A stretch of DNA of 64,000 nt from Streptomyces sp. QL37. GTDB lineage: Bacteria > Actinomycetota > Actinomycetes > Streptomycetales > Streptomycetaceae. The notes beneath the pieces are model-generated. The model searched no databases. It had not been told where the DNA came from and saw only the letters and a program-made list of their open reading frames with translations. Positions 9,432-17,255 of this stretch are shown here, in pieces; within the stretch, counting starts at the first letter, position 1; every line of letters begins with the position of its first letter. A program made the translations under genes and the position numbers. The stretch is from NCBI RefSeq assembly GCF_002941025.1, contig NZ_PTJS01000001.1:3720001-3784000 (forward strand). The letters are read 5' to 3'.

Positions 9432-10700
9432 TCAGGGGCGTTCCAGGACGGCGGTGACCCCCTGGCCGCCCGCCGCGCAGATCGAGATCAGGCCCCGGCC
9501 GGGCACATCCCGCTCCGCGAGGAGCTTGGCCAGGGTCGCCACGATCCGGGCGCCGGTCGCCGCGAAGGGGTGGCCGGTGGCGAGGGACGATCCGACCACA
9601 TTCAGCTTCTCCCTGTCGACGGGCGCGAGCCCCTGCTCCTCCCAGGAGGCCAGGGTGGCGAGCACCTGGGAGGCGAAGGCCTCGTGGATCTCGAAGAGGT
9701 CGAAGTCCTCCATGGTGAGCCCGGCGCGCTCCAGCATGCGCGGCACGGCGTACGCGGGTGCCATCAGCAGTCCGTCCTCGCCGTTCACGTAGTCCACGGC
9801 GGCCGTCTCGTACAGCGACAGATATGCCAGCGGCTCGAAGCCGTGCGTCTCGGCCCACTCCTCGCTCGCCAGCAGCACGGTGGCCGCGCCGTCGGTGAGC
9901 GGGGTCGAATTGCCCGCGGTCATCGTGGCGTCGGGGTGACCGGCGCCGAACACCGGTTTCAGCGCGGCGAGTTTCTCCACCGTGGAGCCGGGGCGCAGGT
10001 TCTGGTCGCGGTCCAGACCGAGATACGGGACGACGAGGTCGTCCAGGAAGCCGCGTTCGTACGCCGCGGCGAGCCGCTGGTGGCTGGTGGCGGCCAGCAG
10101 GTCCTGGTCCTCCCGGGTCACCCCCCACTTCCGGGCGGTGACCGCCGCGTGCTCGCCCATCGAAAGACCGGTGCGGGGCTCGGCGTTGCGCGGGATGTCC
10201 GGGACGAGGTGCCCGGGACGGACGGCGGCGAGCGCCTTGATCCTGGCGCCCGTCGTCCTGGCGCGGCGCGCCTCCAGCAGAATTCTGCGCAACCGGTCGT
10301 TGACCCCGAGGGGCGCGTCGCTCGTGGTGTCCGCGCCTCCGGCGACCGCCGAGTCGACCGCCCCGAGCGCGATCTTGTTGGCCGCTGCGACGACGGCCTG
10401 CAATCCGGTGCCGCACGCCTGCTGGATGTCGTACGCGGGTGTGCGCGGGTCCAGGGCGGAGCCCAGGACGGTCTCACGGGCCAGGTTGAAGTCCCGGCTG
10501 TGCTTGAGGACCGCGCCGGCGACGAACTCCCCGACCTGCTGCCCTCGCAGGCCGAAGCGCTCGACGAGTCCGTCCAGCGCGGCTGTCAGCATGTCCTGGT
10601 TCGACGCCTGCGCGTACGGGCCGTCGGAGCGCGCGAACGGGATACGACTGCCACCGATGACCGCGACCCGGCGCGGCTGCGGAAGTGCGAGGGGAATCAA
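9432..10700 (-). CDS. Acetyl-CoA C-acetyltransferase (thiolase, FadI/FadA2-like)
   Basis: This 422-residue thiolase should cleave 3-ketoacyl-CoA or condense acetyl-CoA units. The nucleophilic cysteine is C96 in QQACGTG, the GHPFAATG histidine motif is near residue 375, and the second active-site cysteine lies in CAAGGQG near residue 409. It is divergent from fabG4/htdX-type genes with about 80 bp between, the same arrangement as fadA2 and fabG4-htdX in mycobacteria (recalled knowledge). The start is a TTG at 10700 without a good ribosome site. An AGGAG sits about 22 bases upstream, so the true start may be a nearby CTG. Confidence 0.9.
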   Translation of the reverse strand: MIPLALPQPRRVAVIGGSRIPFARSDGPYAQASNQDMLTAALDGLVERFGLRGQQVGEFVAGAVLKHSRDFNLARETVLGSALDPRTPAYDIQQACGTGLQAVVAAANKIALGAVDSAVAGGADTTSDAPLGVNDRLRRILLEARRARTTGARIKALAAVRPGHLVPDIPRNAEPRTGLSMGEHAAVTARKWGVTREDQDLLAATSHQRLAAAYERGFLDDLVVPYLGLDRDQNLRPGSTVEKLAALKPVFGAGHPDATMTAGNSTPLTDGAATVLLASEEWAETHGFEPLAYLSLYETAAVDYVNGEDGLLMAPAYAVPRMLERAGLTMEDFDLFEIHEAFASQVLATLASWEEQGLAPVDREKLNVVGSSLATGHPFAATGARIVATLAKLLAERDVPGRGLISICAAGGQGVTAVLERP

Positions 10701-10734
10701 CTCGACCAGCTCATCTCGACAACTCCTGACCCTT

Positions 10735-10756
10735 GAGTAACCTTACTCTGGAGTAA
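10735..10756. promoter_or_regulatory. Triple-hexamer operator in the thiolase/fabG4 divergent promoter
   Basis: Three hexamers are spaced exactly 8 bp apart: GAGTAA at 10735, its complement TTACTC at 10743, and GAGTAA again at 10751. The middle hexamer forms a dyad with either flank. The position between divergent acyl-CoA genes suits repression of both. A degenerate version (TTACCG-AG-GAGTAG on the minus strand) lies before the TetR gene that ends the cluster, making that protein the likely binder. Confidence 0.55.
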
Positions 10757-10783
10757 ATCTACGACCGAGCAGGAGTCCAGACA

Positions 10784-12106
10784 ATGGCCGACCGCTATCT
10801 GCACTTCACCGGCACGGCACCCGGCCGCTTCCTGACCCGCAGGCTCGGCCTGCCCCAGCCCGCCCCGCTGCGCCGCTGGACACTGGAAACCCCCTCCCTC
10901 GACGGGCCGTTGCTCCACCTCACCGCAGGCGACTCCGCCCACTCCGGCACGCTCGGTCCGGTACTCGCCTCGACCGGCCTGAAGGTCACCGACCGGGCCG
11001 AACGCCCGGCCGCCGTCGTCCTGGACGCCACCGGCGTCACCACGGCCGCCGGGCTCGCCGGCGTACACGCCGCCCTCCACCCCGTCGTCCGGTCGCTGGC
11101 AGGCGGCGGCCGCGTCGTCGTCCTCGGCACCACGCCGTCCCCCGACGACCACCACCAGGCGGCGGCGCAGCAGGCCCTCGAAGGGTTCGTACGCTCCCTC
11201 GGCAAGGAGATCGGCCGGGGCGCCACGGCGCAGCTGGTGCGGCTCGCGCCCGGGGCGGGCGCCGCCTCCGCCGAATCCACCCTCCGCTTCCTGCTCTCCC
11301 CCCGCTCCGCCTACGTCAGCGGCCAGGTCGTCGAACTCACCGCCGACGCGCCCGGCGAGGTCGCTGACTGGGCGGCGCCGCTGTCCGGGCGCACCGCCCT
11401 GGTCACCGGGTCGGCGCGCGGCATCGGCGCGTCCGTCGCCTCCGTCCTCGCCCGGGACGGCGCCCAGGTGATCTGCCTGGACGTCCCGCAGGCCCGGGAG
11501 GAGCTCGTCCGCACCGCGGACCGCCTCGGCGCCACCGCCCTGCCGCTGGACATCACCGCGCCGGACGCCGCCGAACTGATCGCCGCCGCCGTCCCCGACG
11601 GCCTCGACGTCCTCGTCCACAACGCGGGCATCACCCGGGACCGCAGGCTCGCCAACATGCCGGCCGACCGCTGGGCCTCCGTCATCGACGTCAACCTCGA
11701 CAGCGTCCTGCGCACCACGGACGCCCTCATCGGGTCGGGCACCCTGCGCCGCGGCGGCCGGATCGTCGCCACCGCGTCCATCGCCGGGATCGCTGGCAAC
11801 AACGGCCAGACCAACTACGCGGCCAGCAAGGCCGGAATCATCGGCCTGGTCCGCTCCCTGGCCCCGCGCGCCGCCGCCGAGCACGGCATCACCGTCAACG
11901 CCGTCGCGCCGGGCTTCATCGAGACGAAGATGACGGCCGCCGTTCCCCTCTTCATCCGGGAGGCCGGCCGCCGGATGAACTCCCTTTCCCAGGGCGGTCT
12001 TCCGGTCGACGTGGCGGAGACCACCGCCTGGTTCGCCCAGCCCGCCTCCGGAGCGGTCAACGGCCAGGTCGTACGGGTCTGCGGCCAGAGCCTGCTGGGG
12101 GCATGA
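10784..12106 (+). CDS. fabG4: High-molecular-weight 3-oxoacyl-(CoA/ACP) reductase, FabG4-like
   Basis: At 440 residues this is much longer than ordinary FabG (about 245). The first 190 residues form a degenerate Rossmann-like domain without the glycine motif, and the C-terminal domain is a full SDR with TGSARGIG at 208-215, HNAG, and YAASK near 345. This two-domain layout is that of M. tuberculosis FabG4 (Rv0242c), which reduces 3-ketoacyl-CoA with NADH. The MaoC hydratase gene starts five bases after its stop, so the two are one operon. The enzymes together with the divergent thiolase could run a reversible beta-oxidation or elongation cycle; direction is inference. Confidence 0.9.
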   Translation: MADRYLHFTGTAPGRFLTRRLGLPQPAPLRRWTLETPSLDGPLLHLTAGDSAHSGTLGPVLASTGLKVTDRAERPAAVVLDATGVTTAAGLAGVHAALHPVVRSLAGGGRVVVLGTTPSPDDHHQAAAQQALEGFVRSLGKEIGRGATAQLVRLAPGAGAASAESTLRFLLSPRSAYVSGQVVELTADAPGEVADWAAPLSGRTALVTGSARGIGASVASVLARDGAQVICLDVPQAREELVRTADRLGATALPLDITAPDAAELIAAAVPDGLDVLVHNAGITRDRRLANMPADRWASVIDVNLDSVLRTTDALIGSGTLRRGGRIVATASIAGIAGNNGQTNYAASKAGIIGLVRSLAPRAAAEHGITVNAVAPGFIETKMTAAVPLFIREAGRRMNSLSQGGLPVDVAETTAWFAQPASGAVNGQVVRVCGQSLLGA

Positions 12107-12110
12107 CGCC

Positions 12111-12953
12111 ATGACCAGCCTGAGCCTGTCGCTCGTCCGCGGCGCCGTCACCTCACCCTTCAAGCGCGCCGGGCGCCCCGGCGCCACCCTGCCCCCGGCC
12201 CGTGAGCTGATCCCGCCCGGGCGCATCGCCCCCGGCCCCCTCGCCGCGTACAGCAGGGTCTGCGGCTTCGCCGAATCCGGCCCGCTGCCGCTCACCTACC
12301 CCCATGTCCTGGGCTTCCCCCTGGCCATGCGGCTGATGACGGGGCGCGACTTCCCCCTGCCGGTGCTCGGACTGGTCCACACCTGGATCGAGATCACCGC
12401 ACACCGGGCGCTTCAGCCGACGGACGAGCTCGAACTCACCGTGTACGCCGATGGACTGACGCCCCACCGGCGCGGCACGGAGGTCACGATGGTCACCGAG
12501 GCGCGGCTCGCCGGCGCACTCGTCTGGGAATCACGCAGCGGCTACCTGTCCCGGCACGCGACCGGAGCGGAGGCGCCCCCGCCCCCTTCCCACGCCTCCT
12601 CGGCCCCGGAGCTGCCCGCCGTGGCCGAATGGCGGCTGCCCACCGACCTCGGGCGGCGGTACGGGGCCGCTTCCGGTGACCGGAACCCCATCCACCTCCA
12701 CCCCGTGACAGCACGGCTTTTCGGCTTCCCCCGGCACATCGCGCACGGCATGTGGACCGTCGCCCGCTGCCTGGCGGAGGCCGAGGGCGGGAGCGGCTCA
12801 CGCGGGCCGGGCCGGATCCGGTCCGTGCGGGCGGACTTCAGGGCGCCCGTACTGCTGCCCTCCACCGTCACGTACGCCGCCGACGGCACCGCCTTCCAGG
12901 TCCGCGGCGGCGGTCGCGTCCACCTCGCCGGCAGCGTGGTCCGGGAGGGCTGA
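12111..12953 (+). CDS. MaoC-type enoyl/3-hydroxyacyl dehydratase (HtdX-like)
   Basis: The 280-residue protein has a C-terminal hot-dog domain with the complete hydratase-2 signature. It reads YGAASGDRNPIH near residue 185, followed by GFPRHIAHGM, including the catalytic aspartate and histidine. The N-terminal half is a second, degenerate hot-dog domain, as in the mycobacterial HtdX/HtdZ type. It hydrates trans-2-enoyl-CoA or dehydrates (R)-3-hydroxyacyl thioesters, the step next to the FabG4-type reductase whose gene ends five bases upstream. Its stop lies 11 bp from the convergent TetR gene stop. Confidence 0.9.
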   Translation: MTSLSLSLVRGAVTSPFKRAGRPGATLPPARELIPPGRIAPGPLAAYSRVCGFAESGPLPLTYPHVLGFPLAMRLMTGRDFPLPVLGLVHTWIEITAHRALQPTDELELTVYADGLTPHRRGTEVTMVTEARLAGALVWESRSGYLSRHATGAEAPPPPSHASSAPELPAVAEWRLPTDLGRRYGAASGDRNPIHLHPVTARLFGFPRHIAHGMWTVARCLAEAEGGSGSRGPGRIRSVRADFRAPVLLPSTVTYAADGTAFQVRGGGRVHLAGSVVREG

Positions 12954-12964
12954 GAGGCTTTTGC

Positions 12965-13609
12965 TCAGTCCCCCCTGGACTGCCAGCCACGCCCGTGCAT
13001 GAGGTTCTCCAGGCCCGCCCACGAGAAGTTCATCAGGGTGGAGGCGGCCTCCTTGGCCGAGACGCCGGGAGTGGCGTTCGCCCACCCGGCGAGCGCCTCC
13101 GCCGCCCCCACCAGCGCCTGCGCGAGCCCGGCCACATCCCGGTCGGGCAGCGCGGGATCGCTGTGGGCCTCACGTGCCGCCGCGCCGATCAGACCCGTCA
13201 CGAACGCAACGATCTCCTCACGCAGCGCCCCCACCTCGCTGACGAACGGCTCGCCGTGCGAGCTCGCCTGCTGGTGGAGGACCGCCCAGCCGTCCGGGTT
13301 CTCCGCGGTGTGCGTGAAGAACCCCCGCAGTCCCGACCAGAGTTGCCGGTCGGCCGGTATCCCCGGCTCCACCGCCGCCTGCACGGCCTCCACCAGCGCT
13401 TTCGACTCGCGGCGGATACACGCGGTGAAGAGCTCCTCCTTGGAATTCAGATACAGATAGACCAAGGGCTTGGACACACCGGCCAGTTCCGCGATCTCGT
13501 CCATCGAGGCGGCCCGGTACCCGCGCTGCGCGAAGGTCCGCACGGCCGCGTCCATCATCTGCTGCTCACGCACCGCGCGCGGCATCCGTTTGCTCTTCAC
13601 TGCACTCAC
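12965..13609 (-). CDS. TetR-family regulator, probable repressor of the acyl-CoA cluster
   Basis: The 214-residue protein starts at the GTG at 13609, preceded by GGGAGGG about nine bases upstream; a longer ATG frame from 13726 has non-coding-like sequence. The N-terminal helix-turn-helix region reads AQRGYRAASMDEIAELAGV then SKPLVYLYLNSKEEL, typical of TetR. The rest is a helical ligand-binding domain. Its place at the end of the fabG4-hydratase operon, plus a degenerate copy of the intergenic operator before its own start, suggests autoregulation and control of the thiolase and fabG4 promoters, perhaps sensing an acyl-CoA. Confidence 0.88.
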   Translation of the reverse strand: MSAVKSKRMPRAVREQQMMDAAVRTFAQRGYRAASMDEIAELAGVSKPLVYLYLNSKEELFTACIRRESKALVEAVQAAVEPGIPADRQLWSGLRGFFTHTAENPDGWAVLHQQASSHGEPFVSEVGALREEIVAFVTGLIGAAAREAHSDPALPDRDVAGLAQALVGAAEALAGWANATPGVSAKEAASTLMNFSWAGLENLMHGRGWQSRGD

Positions 13610-13637
13610 GTCAGACGTCCCTCCCGCCCCCACTGCG

Positions 13638-13651
13638 CTACTCCTCGGTAA
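13638..13651. promoter_or_regulatory. Degenerate operator upstream of the TetR gene
   Basis: Read on the minus strand this is TTACCG-AG-GAGTAG, resembling the TTACTC-TG-GAGTAA arrangement between the thiolase and fabG4 genes. It lies about 30 bp upstream of the TetR start, where an autoregulatory site would be expected. Similarity is partial, so this is a suggestion only. Confidence 0.35.
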
Positions 13652-13725
13652 GACTACGGCGCGGCCCTGCCCGCCGTCGTACGGACGGAGCGCGGCCCGG
13701 CCACGATGGCCGGTAGTCGTCGGCA

Positions 13726-13759
13726 TACCTCAGAGGTAGCTCCGCGTACACCTGTGGTA
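13726..13759. promoter_or_regulatory. Pair of TAC...GGTA palindromes before the secreted hydrolase gene
   Basis: TACCTCAGAGGTA (13726-13738) is a perfect odd palindrome, and TACACCTGTGGTA (13747-13759) is a close imperfect one. Their centres are 21 bp apart, two helical turns. They sit 60-95 bp upstream of the alpha/beta hydrolase start and also upstream of the divergent TetR gene. No binding protein can be named. Confidence 0.4.
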
Positions 13760-13821
13760 GCCCATGGAGTCAGCCCGCGGCCGGATGATTCCGCCCGGGC
13801 CCGCCGCCTAGTGTCCCTGGC

Positions 13822-15021
13822 ATGACGATGAGACTCCGCAGACGGACGGCCGTCGCCGCCCTCGCAGCCACGCTCCTGCTGGCCACGCCCGTCGCCTCCG
13901 CCCAGGCCTTATCCGGCCCCGCGCCCGGTCGGGGCGCGCCCGCCACCGTCGACGAACTGCCCCGCCCGACCGGCCCGTACGCCGTCGGCACCGAGGTCCT
14001 GCACCTCACCGACCACGAGCGCACCGACCCCTGGGTGCCCGAGGCCGGGGACCGCGAGCTGATGGTGTCCCTGTACTACCCCGCCCGCCCCGGGCGACCG
14101 GGCGCCACCGCTCCGTACATGAGCACGAGGGAGGCCGAGGCCGTGCTCGCGGGCCTCGGGCTGGAGGACGACGCCCCTGCCAAGGTCAGCTCGCTCGCCA
14201 CCCACGCCCGCACCGGCGCACGGGCAGCCCATGGGCGCTTCCCCCTGGTCCTGCTCTCCCCCGGCTTCGGCAACCCCCGGGCGACGATGACCTCGCTCGC
14301 GGAGGACCTTGCGAGCCGCGGTTACGTGGTGGCGAGCGTCGATCATGCCTACGAGTCCATGGGGACGGCCTTTCCCGGCGGAGGGGTCCTTCCGTGCGCG
14401 GCCTGTGACGCGGCCCTGGCGGCACCGGACGAGGAGGCGGAACGGGAAGTGCTGAAGGCCGTCTCCACCGGACGGGCCGCCGACCTCTCCTTCGTACTCG
14501 ACCGGCTGACCGGGCCCCGCCCCGCCTGGGAGAACTCCAGCTCGATCGACCGGCGCCGGATCGGCGCCGTCGGCCATTCCATCGGCGGCAGCGCCGCGGC
14601 CTCCACGATGCGCGTCGATCCCCGTGTCGACGCCGGGATCAACATGGACGGAAGCTTCTTCGAGCAGGTCCCCGCGTCCGGCCTCGGCGAGCGCCCCTTC
14701 ATGGTGCTGGGCACCACGTCCTTCCACGCCCCCGGCGGCGAGGACGAGTCCTGGGACGAGGGCTATCGGCGGCTGGACGGCTGGAAGCGCTGGCTCGGCG
14801 TCGAGGGCTCCGGCCACTCCAGCTTCACGGACGTGCCCGTCCTGGAGGACCGGATGGGCGTGACGCTGGACCCCACGGTCACGCTCTCCACCGAGCGCCA
14901 GGTCGGGATCACCCGGGACTACGTCAGCGCCTTCCTCGACCAGCACCTGCGGGACCGGCACCGGCCCCTGCTGGACGGCCCCACCTCCGCCAACCCCGAG
15001 GTCGTCTTCCAGCACTCCTGA
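13822..15021 (+). CDS. Secreted alpha/beta hydrolase (PAF-acetylhydrolase-like lipase)
   Basis: The 399-residue product opens with a twin-arginine-like signal peptide (MTMRLRRRTAVAALAAT, cleavage around ASAQA). It continues as an alpha/beta hydrolase with LLSPGFGNPRATM as oxyanion region and the nucleophile elbow GHSIGGS near residue 252. A later GVEGSGHSSF supplies the catalytic histidine. Overall layout resembles bacterial PAF-acetylhydrolase isoform II-like esterases. Codon 30 is TTA (13909-13911), the rare leucine codon read by the bldA tRNA in Streptomyces, so translation may be tied to development. An ATG six bases into the gene is an alternative start. Confidence 0.87.
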   Translation: MTMRLRRRTAVAALAATLLLATPVASAQALSGPAPGRGAPATVDELPRPTGPYAVGTEVLHLTDHERTDPWVPEAGDRELMVSLYYPARPGRPGATAPYMSTREAEAVLAGLGLEDDAPAKVSSLATHARTGARAAHGRFPLVLLSPGFGNPRATMTSLAEDLASRGYVVASVDHAYESMGTAFPGGGVLPCAACDAALAAPDEEAEREVLKAVSTGRAADLSFVLDRLTGPRPAWENSSSIDRRRIGAVGHSIGGSAAASTMRVDPRVDAGINMDGSFFEQVPASGLGERPFMVLGTTSFHAPGGEDESWDEGYRRLDGWKRWLGVEGSGHSSFTDVPVLEDRMGVTLDPTVTLSTERQVGITRDYVSAFLDQHLRDRHRPLLDGPTSANPEVVFQHS

Positions 15022-15040
15022 CGTCCCTCGCCGCACACAG

Positions 15041-15074
15041 CAGCGCCCCCGGACACCGAGGTCCGGGGGCGCTG
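15041..15074. terminator. Bidirectional hairpin terminator
   Basis: Fourteen-base arms CAGCGCCCCCGGAC and GTCCGGGGGCGCTG pair perfectly around the loop ACCGAG, between the convergent hydrolase and symporter genes. There is no U-tract, as is common in Streptomyces. Confidence 0.85.
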
Positions 15075-15087
15075 GTGCGCGGGGAGG

Positions 15088-16443
15088 TCAGGCCGTGACG
15101 GGAACGCCCTTCGGCTCCACCTCGTGCGCCTCGGGCTCCTCGACCGGGGAGGCCGACGCCGAGTTGTACGCGTCGTGGTCGAGGATCTTCTCGCGGGCCG
15201 CGACGATCACCGGGACCAGAGCCTGTCCCGCCACGTTCGTGGCGGTGCGCATCATGTCCAGGATCGGGTCGATGGCGAGGAGCAGGCCCACGCCCTCCAG
15301 CGGGAGGCCCAGCGTCGACAGGGTGAGGGTCAGCATGACCGTGGCCCCGGTGAGGCCGGCGGTGGCCGCCGAGCCGATGACCGAGACGAACGCGATCAGG
15401 ATGTAGTCACCGATGCCCAGCTGGACGTCGAAGATCTGCGCGATGAAGATCGCCGCCAGCGCCGGGTAGATCGCGGCGCAGCCGTCCATCTTGGTCGTGG
15501 CGCCGAAGGGCACGGCGAAGGAGGCGTACTCCTTCGGGACTCCGAGGCGCTCCGTGACCTGCTGGGTGACCGGCATGGTGCCGACCGAGGAGCGGGAGAC
15601 GAAGGCCAGCTGGATCGCGGGCCAGGCGCCCTTGAAGAACTGCAGCGGGCTGACCTTGGCGACCGTGGCGAGCAGCAGCGGGTAGACGCCGAACATCACC
15701 AGGGCGCAGCCGATGTAGACGTCGGCGGTGAACGTGGCGTACTTGCCGATCAGGTCCCAGCCGTAGTCGGCGATGGCGTAGCCGATGAGGCCGACGGTGC
15801 CGATCGGGGCGAGGCGGATGACCCACCACAGGGCCTTCTGGAGGAGCTCCAGGATCGACTCGCTGAGGGAGAGGATCGGCTTGGCCTTCTCGCCGAGCTG
15901 GAGCGCGGCGATACCGGCGACGGCGGCCATGAAGACGATCTGGAGGACGTTCAGCTCGGTGAACGGCGTGATGACGTCCGTCGGGATGATGCCGGTGAGG
16001 AAGTCCAGCCAGGAGCCCGCGCTCTCAGGCTTGGCGCCGTCCTTCGGGGTGAGGCCGGTACCGGAGCCCGGGTTGGTGATCAGACCGATCGCGAGGCCGA
16101 TGGCGACCGCGATCAGCGACGTGATCATGAACCAGAGCAGGGTGCGGGTGGCCAGCCGGGCGGCGTTGTTGACCTTGCGCAGGTTGGTGATCGACACCAG
16201 GATCGCGAAGAAGACGAGGGGCGCGACGGCCAGCTTCAGCAGCTGGACGAAGATGTGGCCGACCTGGTCGAGCGTGGTGTAGAGCCAGCCGATCTCGTAG
16301 CTGCGGGTGATCCAGCCGAGCAGGACACCGAGGACGAGGCCGGCGACTATCTGTATCCAGAACGGGATTCTGGGCAGGCGGAAGCCGGAGCCGGACGGCT
16401 TGCCGGCTTCGGTCTCGGCGGTGGGCGCGGGATTCGCGGACAC
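15088..16443 (-). CDS. DAACS-family cation:dicarboxylate/cystine symporter
   Basis: The 451-residue protein has the eight-helix, two-hairpin layout of GltP/DctA/TcyP transporters. It includes the serine-rich FVSRSSVGTMPVT hairpin and the ATTKMDGCAAIYP metal/substrate segment. This family imports glutamate, C4-dicarboxylates or L-cystine with protons or sodium. I chose the GTG at 16443 because GGAG lies seven bases before it; GTG 16449 and ATG 16467 are alternatives. Upstream lies a cysteine-rich leader peptide under its own promoter, which makes cystine uptake (TcyP-like) the best guess for the substrate, though no residue proves this. Confidence 0.9.
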   Translation of the reverse strand: MSANPAPTAETEAGKPSGSGFRLPRIPFWIQIVAGLVLGVLLGWITRSYEIGWLYTTLDQVGHIFVQLLKLAVAPLVFFAILVSITNLRKVNNAARLATRTLLWFMITSLIAVAIGLAIGLITNPGSGTGLTPKDGAKPESAGSWLDFLTGIIPTDVITPFTELNVLQIVFMAAVAGIAALQLGEKAKPILSLSESILELLQKALWWVIRLAPIGTVGLIGYAIADYGWDLIGKYATFTADVYIGCALVMFGVYPLLLATVAKVSPLQFFKGAWPAIQLAFVSRSSVGTMPVTQQVTERLGVPKEYASFAVPFGATTKMDGCAAIYPALAAIFIAQIFDVQLGIGDYILIAFVSVIGSAATAGLTGATVMLTLTLSTLGLPLEGVGLLLAIDPILDMMRTATNVAGQALVPVIVAAREKILDHDAYNSASASPVEEPEAHEVEPKGVPVTA

Positions 16444-16522
16444 GGACACACTCCAGATGTGACGCATCGGGACGTACGAGGGGGAGACGTACGGTCGTGC
16501 GGTCGAACAGGGGGACGGGGGT

Positions 16523-16550
16523 GCGGCGCCCGCGTCAGGGGCGGCGCCGC
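16523..16550 (-). promoter_or_regulatory. Hairpin between leader peptide and symporter (possible attenuator)
   Basis: GCGGCGCC and GGCGCCGC form a perfect eight-base stem with a 12-base loop, 15 bases after the leader-peptide stop and about 80 bases before the symporter start. It could act as an attenuator or ribosome-site sequestering hairpin governed by leader translation. Confidence 0.45.
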
Positions 16551-16564
16551 TGCATGATGCCGGT

Positions 16565-16672
16565 TCAGACGTTGCGGCAACAGACCGCGGACATACAGCG
16601 GCAGAGATCGACGTGCAGGCGCGCCACGAGCGGGACGCTCAGAGCGTGATGGGTGCGCGCTGCGGTAATCAT
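16565..16672 (-). CDS. Cysteine-rich leader peptide (uORF)
   Basis: A 35-codon frame runs from ATG 16672 to TGA 16565. Its product begins MITAARTHHALS and ends RLHVDLCRCMSAVCCRNV, with four cysteines at positions 24, 26, 31 and 32. The RLHVDLCR core matches the actinobacterial family annotated as putative leader peptide, found before sulfur and cysteine genes and thought to sense cysteinyl-tRNA by ribosome stalling. There is no Shine-Dalgarno; the promoter places transcription start at or next to the ATG, so it is probably leaderless. The symporter gene starts about 120 bp downstream. Confidence 0.8.
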   Translation of the reverse strand: MITAARTHHALSVPLVARLHVDLCRCMSAVCCRNV

Positions 16673-16679
16673 GTCGAAT

Positions 16680-16711
16680 ACGTTAACACTGCAACTTTGA
16701 GAAGCTCAAAG
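16680..16711 (-). promoter_or_regulatory. Promoter with operator-like palindrome for the leader/symporter unit
   Basis: On the minus strand TTGAGC (16709-16704) and TAACGT (16685-16680) are separated by 18 bases, a good housekeeping-sigma promoter whose start would fall on the leader ATG. The -35 box lies inside the palindrome CTTTGAG-AAG-CTCAAAG (16695-16711), a likely binding site for a regulator. Confidence 0.6.
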
Positions 16712-16755
16712 GTACGCTTCTTGATCATCTCGGCCGCGCCCGCCCCGGGCACACG

Positions 16756-16796
16756 GAAACCCCGGTACGGGAGCGGCTGCTCCGGTCCGGGGTTTC
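16756..16796. terminator. Hairpin downstream of the DUF4229 gene
   Basis: GAAACCCCGG (16756-16765) pairs with CCGGGGTTTC (16787-16796); the loop holds a second small stem GGAGC-GGCT-GCTCC. It lies 40 bp after the DUF4229 stop, isolating it from the symporter promoter. Confidence 0.75.
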
Positions 16797-16835
16797 GTCC
16801 GTACGGCGTGTGGTGTGAGGTACCTTACGCGGGGC

Positions 16836-17132
16836 CTACCGGGTGACGCTGTCCTCGCGGGTGCGGTTCGCCTCGAGCCTGGCCTTGGTCCGGTCGACCG
16901 TCGAGATGAGCTGCTCGGACATCTCGTCGCGCTGCTTGCGCAGCAGGATGAAGCTGAGGGGCGCGGAGAGCAGCAGGCCGAGGAGGATGACCCAGACGAC
17001 GTTGGAACCGCCGACGCCGGCGGGGAGCACGCCGAAGTGGACCGCGACACCGGCGACGAAGAAGCAGCCGACGAAAATCAGCAGGCGCATGGCGGTGTAC
17101 CGGATCGTTGCGCTCGGCTTGGCAGCGGACAC
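16836..17132 (-). CDS. DUF4229 two-helix membrane protein
   Basis: The 98-residue product has two membrane helices (about residues 16-33 and 44-62) and a charged C-terminal tail with the sequence RKQRDEMSEQL. This matches DUF4229 proteins, usually found beside menaquinone genes in actinobacteria, as here near mqnE. The function is unknown. The start is GTG 17132 with GAAGG upstream. It is followed by its own terminator. Confidence 0.82.
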   Translation of the reverse strand: MSAAKPSATIRYTAMRLLIFVGCFFVAGVAVHFGVLPAGVGGSNVVWVILLGLLLSAPLSFILLRKQRDEMSEQLISTVDRTKARLEANRTREDSVTR

Positions 17133-17255
17133 GGCTGGCCTTCTCTCTACGTCCGACGTTCCTGCGGTCGTGCAGTCTGGGTCCTGCCCGACCAGTGAAG
17201 CATGCCCCGAATTCGATCAGTTCGCAGGGTTGCCACAGGACGGTACGGACGCTCC

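Noticed and set aside
10697..12295. 532-residue open frame antisense to fabG4
   Set aside because: It has shadow-type composition and no motif, while the opposite strand encodes a complete two-domain reductase.
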